DNA of 10,263 bases. It comes from Jimgerdemannia flammicorona. Taxonomy: Eukaryota > Mucoromycota > Endogonomycetes > Endogonales > Endogonaceae. The position numbers and the translations under genes are program-made. The notes beneath the pieces were generated by a model that did not search any database, had not been told where the DNA came from, and saw nothing but the letters and a program-made list of their open reading frames with translations. Shown here piece by piece: positions 6,446 to 10,263 of the stretch (within the stretch, counting starts at the first letter, position 1; every line of letters starts with the position of its first letter). The DNA lies in the NCBI GenBank assembly GCA_003990745.1, contig RBNI01007482.1, positions 1 to 10,263 of the forward strand, written 5' to 3'.

Positions 6446-8500
6446 TCAAAGTCGGCTCTTCTCAGTTTGCATGATCAGCTTGCCCGTATTCCCACCGCTG
6501 AACAGCATCGACAGTGCCTTCGGGGCTTCCTTCACGCCGCCGGTTACAATAGTCTCGGTGCGCTTGATCTTGCCCTGGGCCAGCCACCCGGACATCACCT
6601 TGACGGCCTCGGCCCATCGGGAGACATAATCGAGGACAATGAAGCCCTCGATACGGAGGCGTTTCAAAAGGATCGATTGGTAGGTAAGCCAGGAGAGGCC
6701 AACAGGGTTGGGATTGTTGTACTGGATAGAGTTTGTTCGGTGTGCTTAGTAACAGGAGCAGCCCGGATCGAAAATCAGATGGACAACAGTAAATCTGGTA
6801 TCGGGTGCAAACGTGCTAGCACATACCTGCGAAATTGCTCCACAGGCGATGACACGACCCTAAAAATGCGTCATCAGGAAACCAACCAGCATACGAATGA
6901 GCATAATATACATATAAATCTGAAACTGTGGGTTCAGATCATGTCGTTTGCGAACCCTTAATCTAGATACTCACATGCATGTTCATGCATTGGTACACAG
7001 CATCAGTGATTTCGCCGCCCACATTGTCAAAGTAGACATCAACACCACGTGGCACGGTATCTTTGAGCTTCTGGTTGAAGTCGGGATCTGTTAGACAGGA
7101 GAGACAATTTTCAGAACATGTCGAGTGCAAAAAATCCTGAGCGTCAAAAGAATACACGAAAACAAACCTCGGTAGTTCAGTACTACATCATACCCGCACT
7201 CTTCCGCGAGCCACTTGCACTTGTCAGCGCTACCCGCGATGCCGACAACCAACGAGGCGCCAATAATCTTGGCAATTTGACCTGTTTGATGTAGGAATGA
7301 ATATTAACGACAATAAGACGAGATGGACTAGATAATGGGTTAAAGAACCGGACCTGCGACGCTTCCAGTAGCACCGGCGGCCTAGTAATAATGGTTAAAA
7401 AAGAATGGTAATGAAAATAAGAAGGAAGGTGGAAGCAGGACGAAACGGCTACTTTGTAATTACGTGTATATACATGTAATGAGAGAAACGTACCCCCGAC
7501 ACAGCGATGACGTCGCCCTCTTTAACCTTGCCAATATCTGTGTTAACATTTGAGATAAATCATAAATGAGTGAACAAACCTTTTGCAATCGCCTCTCCTT
7601 ACATCGACCCATCCCCATAATAAACAAAGCTCAAAACTCTTACCAAGTATCCCAAAGTACGCTGTCAAACCCGTGGCGCCGAGAACGCCTAAGTAGTCAC
7701 TGAACTGAATGCCCGGGTATGACCTATACCATGCGTAGGGTTTCAAATCAAAAGTTAAGATGGAGTAGTTCCCAAAAAATCGAAAAGGAATTCAATGCCA
7801 CCCCGCGCACGCGACGGAAATCTAAGCTTACTTGAGAATCTTGGTCTTCGGTCCCGGCGTAACTATCGCGTAGTCCTGCCAGGTCTCCTCGAAGGCTGTG
7901 ATCCGGTCGCCGCTCTTGTAACCCGGGTGACGTGAGGCGACAACCTCTGAGAGCGGTGTAAAATGGATCGGCTGTGTAATCTGGGAGGATGGAATGCGAG
8001 TCTAGGCGCAAAACTAATGGGTGAGAGGGAGACGTACCGCAGATAGATGAGCCGCGCATAACACCGCCAAGTTCGACCGGCGGGAGATAACTGTTCGAGA
8101 ATAACAGAAGAGTGGTCATGAGGATGGGCCTTCATAAATATAGCTTCATAAATAGTACCTTTCCTCTTCGTTGACCCAGACTAAATGCAATAAAACATAG
8201 CAACGCAAAAAATGTTAAATTCTCGACCATGCATTTTCCACAAAATCCTTCCAGCCATTATGTAGACCATAGAAAGTTTATCACACCCTCATTCATTCCC
8301 TGAACCTCACCTCGCATGCTCGGATCCATCGACAGATACAACGTATGGACCAGCAACTCGCCCTCCTTCACGTCTTCGACACGCGGCGTCGGGCTCGACA
8401 CAACTTCGAACACCTGCGCGGTGTCGAGGTTTCCTGTAGAGTTGGGACGGCGCGCCAGGCGGACCTGAGTGTGGGAAGCGGGGAGAGTGGGGGCAGACAT
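6446..8500 (-). CDS. NADPH-dependent alkenal / LTB4 12-hydroxydehydrogenase-type reductase
   Basis: Eleven exons are joined: 8500-8311, 8180-8159, 8090-8038, 7946-7832, 7723-7644, 7537-7494, 7381-7354, 7281-7168, 7087-6975, 6859-6827 and 6721-6446. All introns (68-130 bp) are GT-AG. The sum is 1068 nt, or 355 residues, normal for this zinc-free medium-chain dehydrogenase/reductase family (PTGR1, plant double-bond reductases, bacterial CurA relatives). The N-terminal half is the GroES-like catalytic fold (LYLSMDPSM at 54-62, then LPPVELGGVMRG). The Rossmann part has the nucleotide-binding loop AAGATGSVAGQIAK at 169-182, the family signature VDVYFDNVGGE at 231-241 and GRVIACGAISQYNNP at 254-268. 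No zinc-ligand cysteine cluster is present. Members reduce the double bond of enals and enones with NADPH in the cytosol, giving a detoxification role. The exact substrate is unknown. Exon 3 must splice to 7946, not to the earlier AG, to keep frame. Confidence 0.92.
7459..7480. repeat. 22-bp near-perfect palindrome within intron 6 of the reductase gene
   Basis: ATTACGTGTATATACATGTAAT is self-complementary at 10 of 11 base pairs. It lies between exons 6 and 7. Fourteen of its bases (7462-7475, ACGTGTATATACAT) also occur at 2451-2464 in the distant intergenic region. No function is known. Confidence 0.6.
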
Positions 8501-8574
8501 GATGTCTGAGAGATAGAATTCGGGAAGGCTAAAGGTGGATGGGTAGAAAAATGTATACGGAGGGGTTTGCCGCG

Positions 8575-8579
8575 TTATA
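8575..8579 (-). promoter_or_regulatory. TATA-like element of the reductase gene
   Basis: TATAA on the minus strand lies 74 bases upstream of the ATG at 8500. The sequence between them is pyrimidine-rich, as is common around fungal transcription starts. Its location inside the in-frame upstream extension (8501-8725) argues that translation begins at 8500 rather than further upstream. Confidence 0.45.
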
Positions 8580-8994
8580 TGCTGTAAATTTAGGTCGGCG
8601 TCCTGAATTTTGGGTTTTGCCCAATTGAAAAACAGTTTCATGCCTAGGATTTGTTTTGTCGCAGGCGGGTCTTTAAGAATTCCACTGCTGCGATGATTCC
8701 GTTGCCGGAGTTCGTTTCGACACATTTCCTTGAGACGTAAGCCTACTAGTATCTATGTATTGGATGGCAACTTTTCACGTAATTATATACTTGCAGACTT
8801 GGCTTCCGTGACAGGTTCTTCAGGAGCTTAGTGTATCCCGTGCCCCCAGAGATTTTGTTCGCCGTACCCAGAGTTGGTGTTGCGCATGTGCATCGCGTAT
8901 AAATATATCCGTATTCCGGATGAATTGACAGTGCAAACAAAAGAGTATAGAGAAGCGAGTCGGCATGGATTTAGGGAGTCAGTAACCATTTTTC

Positions 8995-9175
8995 TAAACT
9001 ATCTAAGCAGATTACTAAATATAATATGTTAATATACCTAAATAATCTAATATATTTCATATCAAACTTCAATCTATTAATTATTTGAATATAAAAATTT
9101 ATCAGCTATATCAATACTATTTAGTTTTTGTGATTTAATGATCTATGGTAAAAAAAATTAAGTTGCTTTTGCGAC
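8995..9175. other. AT-rich island between divergent genes
   Basis: Bases 9001-9120 contain only 20 G or C (17%), far below the flanking genes. No tandem period and no open frame of note are visible. The stretch lies in the shared upstream region of the minus-strand reductase gene and the plus-strand cyclin gene. It could be a nucleosome-poor promoter, a replication-origin-like element or an inserted mitochondrial or other AT-rich fragment. A TTACTAA, the core of the fungal Yap1-type oxidative-stress site, occurs at 9012-9018, though chance matches are likely in such sequence. Confidence 0.6.
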
Positions 9176-9178
9176 TTG

Positions 9179-9217
9179 TATATATAATGTGTGACCGCTC
9201 ATACTTCGCCATATAAA
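9179..9217 (+). promoter_or_regulatory. TATA elements of the cyclin gene
   Basis: Two TATA-type sequences precede the cyclin start at 9263: TATATATAAT (9179-9188) and TATAAA (9212-9217). The first is at a typical TATA-to-ATG distance. The second would leave a very short leader. Either is plausible. Confidence 0.4.
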
Positions 9218-9262
9218 CACCAAAGTTGAGACTAAATTCTTTCATTTATCCCACACTTCGTT

Positions 9263-10239
9263 ATGTCTCTACCCTTCCACCCAGACACCTTGCTAAATCA
9301 CGCAACAACCAATGGTGACGCGAGTATGCCGAACTTCGCCACCCTTCATTTCATCCGCGAGACGAGCGTCATGTTACAGCTGTGAGTGAGTGAGGAACTG
9401 GACGGTTTTTTATTGTTTGCAAATGCCTGAATGGCACTTTCTGTCTCATAAAAGCATAACCAACTCTTGAAAAATTGGTCAAGACCGCTACAGACCATCG
9501 GTACGGTCCTGCTCTACTATCACCGGTACCACGAGTCCATGCGGGCAGTAAAGGCAGATGCCCAAGCGGCAGGGGATGGCTCTGGGTTTATGGAGCTGGA
9601 CGAGACGGTGAGAGGACAACATTCACGCTCAGGGATGCCATACGAATCGCGCTAATACTAGTAATGGTGATAGTAATAACGAATTTGTGGCAATTGTACA
9701 TACGGTGAATAATCGCAGCTTGTGGCCACGACATGCATCCATCTCGCCTGCAAAGCGACCGAGATCCCGCGAAAAATCCGCGATGTTATTAATGTCGGGT
9801 GGCGGTAGGTGGACAACGATATCCCCCGTTATACACGAACGGTTATGCATCCTCAAATTATCGCTCTTAATAAAATAAAACCTTTGCCTCACCACCCAGA
9901 TTCACACACCCCGACGAACCTACACTCGACATCTGCGAAGTAAGCTTCTACTCTCCCTTCTTCCTCATCCTCTTCATCACCACATCTCCCCAAACACCCT
10001 CCGCTCCACCAAACAGACCTATTATACTCTTCGCTCTTCGCTTGTGACCAGCGAGCTTATCATGCTTCGCGCGTTGGCCTATGACCTCGATGCTGAGCTG
10101 CCGTTTGGGTGGGCGCTCAAGGTCATCCGCGGGACGGGCATGGTCGGCGCCGCTGCCGTGTTCAGGCAGCCGCCGCCGGAGAGAGGGAGAGAGGGGGGCA
10201 GAGGGGAAAGAGGCAGGGGTGGAGGAAGAGTGGAGGAAG
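9263..10239 (+). CDS. Cyclin-box protein, cyclin-Q (FAM58A)-like, 3' end cut off by window edge
   Basis: Five exons are visible: 9263-9381, 9484-9607, 9719-9804, 9900-9939 and 10017-10239. All have GT-AG junctions and keep frame, giving 197 residues so far. The last exon ends in a good donor (GTGAGT) and the gene runs off the window. The pieces fit the first cyclin fold: FATLHFIRETSVMLQLPLQT (25-44), GTVLLYYHRYHE (46-57), LVATTCIHLACKATEIPRKI (82-101) and RDVINV (102-107). Then come FTHPDEPTLDICETYYTLRS (111-130) and SLVTSELIMLRALAYDL (131-147). Cyclin-Q shows the same order, including the Leu-Arg-x-Ser and Glu-Leu-x-Met-Leu-Arg pattern. Such cyclins bind and activate a cyclin-dependent kinase in the nucleus. 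About a dozen extra residues separate helices 2 and 3. From residue 173 the frame becomes Pro then Gly/Arg/Glu-rich. A cyclin L, K or C relative is the main alternative. Confidence 0.82.
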
Positions 10240-10240
10240 G
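10178..10240 (+). repeat. Purine-rich G/A low-complexity tract inside exon 5 of the cyclin
   Basis: Nearly all bases are G or A, with only a few C and T. In frame it encodes a Gly/Arg/Glu-rich stretch (residues 178-197). It ends exactly at the proposed splice donor and is followed by a run of T. Such a tract is prone to length change and might also act as a splicing enhancer. Confidence 0.8.
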
Positions 10241-10244
10241 TGAG

Positions 10245-10263
10245 TTTTTTTTTTTTTTTTTTT
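10245..10263. repeat. Poly(T) tract at window edge
   Basis: At least 19 T residues begin a few bases inside the intron after the GTGAGT donor of the cyclin gene. The run is cut by the end of the window, so its full length is unknown. Confidence 0.9.

Noticed and set aside
6302..6961. 219-codon plus-strand frame opposite the reductase 3' exons
   Set aside because: Antisense shadow of exons 10-11, whose minus-strand translation carries conserved family motifs.
6975..6990. Inverted repeat ATGCATG-TT-CATGCAT at the end of reductase exon 9
   Set aside because: Short, and explained by coding for Cys-Met-Asn-Met-His next to the splice donor; no sign of regulatory use.
7748..8135. Long minus-strand frames reading through introns 2-4 of the reductase
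   Set aside because: They mix exon and intron sequence; the spliced model gives the continuous conserved protein.
9467..9708. Plus-strand frames continuing from cyclin exon 2 into intron 2
   Set aside because: They read intron sequence; splicing at 9608-9718 restores the conserved cyclin helix instead.

Overview
The window looks like nuclear DNA from a filamentous fungus, most likely a basidiomycete (Agaricomycetes). Two of its genes are cut into many very short exons (down to 22 nt) by short introns of about 70-130 nt. These introns have GTRNGT-like donors and YAG acceptors, and every splice junction I assigned keeps the reading frame and rebuilds conserved family motifs. There are no bacterial-type operons, RNA genes, CRISPR arrays or recognisable complete transposons.

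Layout. Bases 1 to about 3770 are gene-poor. They hold T-rich and C-rich homopolymer tracts, many short random reading frames, and two stretches (about 599-1061 and 3088-3404) where an interrupted frame reads like eroded protein. At 3844-4773 (+) is an intron-less gene for a secreted, cysteine-free, His/Asn/Gln/Lys-rich protein made of 12 tandem 19-20 residue repeats, with a TATA box and a poly(A) signal; I know of no named family for it. At 5574-5901 (-) is a two-exon gene for an NDUFA4/MLRQ-type (B12D) respiratory-chain subunit of 81 residues. At 6446-8500 (-) is an eleven-exon gene for a 355-residue NADPH-dependent medium-chain reductase of the alkenal / leukotriene B4 12-hydroxydehydrogenase type. 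An AT-rich intergenic island (about 17% GC at its core) separates this from a divergently transcribed cyclin-box gene, 9263 to beyond the right edge (+), which resembles the cyclin-Q (FAM58A) / CDK-partner cyclins.

The three conserved genes are housekeeping or stress-metabolism functions with no evident shared pathway. They look like ordinary fungal neighbours rather than a cluster. The most unusual item is the repeat protein: it has a clear signal peptide, one classic Lys-Arg processing site just before the first repeat, Lys-Lys pairs between later repeats, and in-frame-only length changes between units. These are features of secreted, possibly processed, fungal repeat proteins. The second most unusual item is an in-frame Gly/Arg/Glu-rich stretch that interrupts the second half of the cyclin fold.
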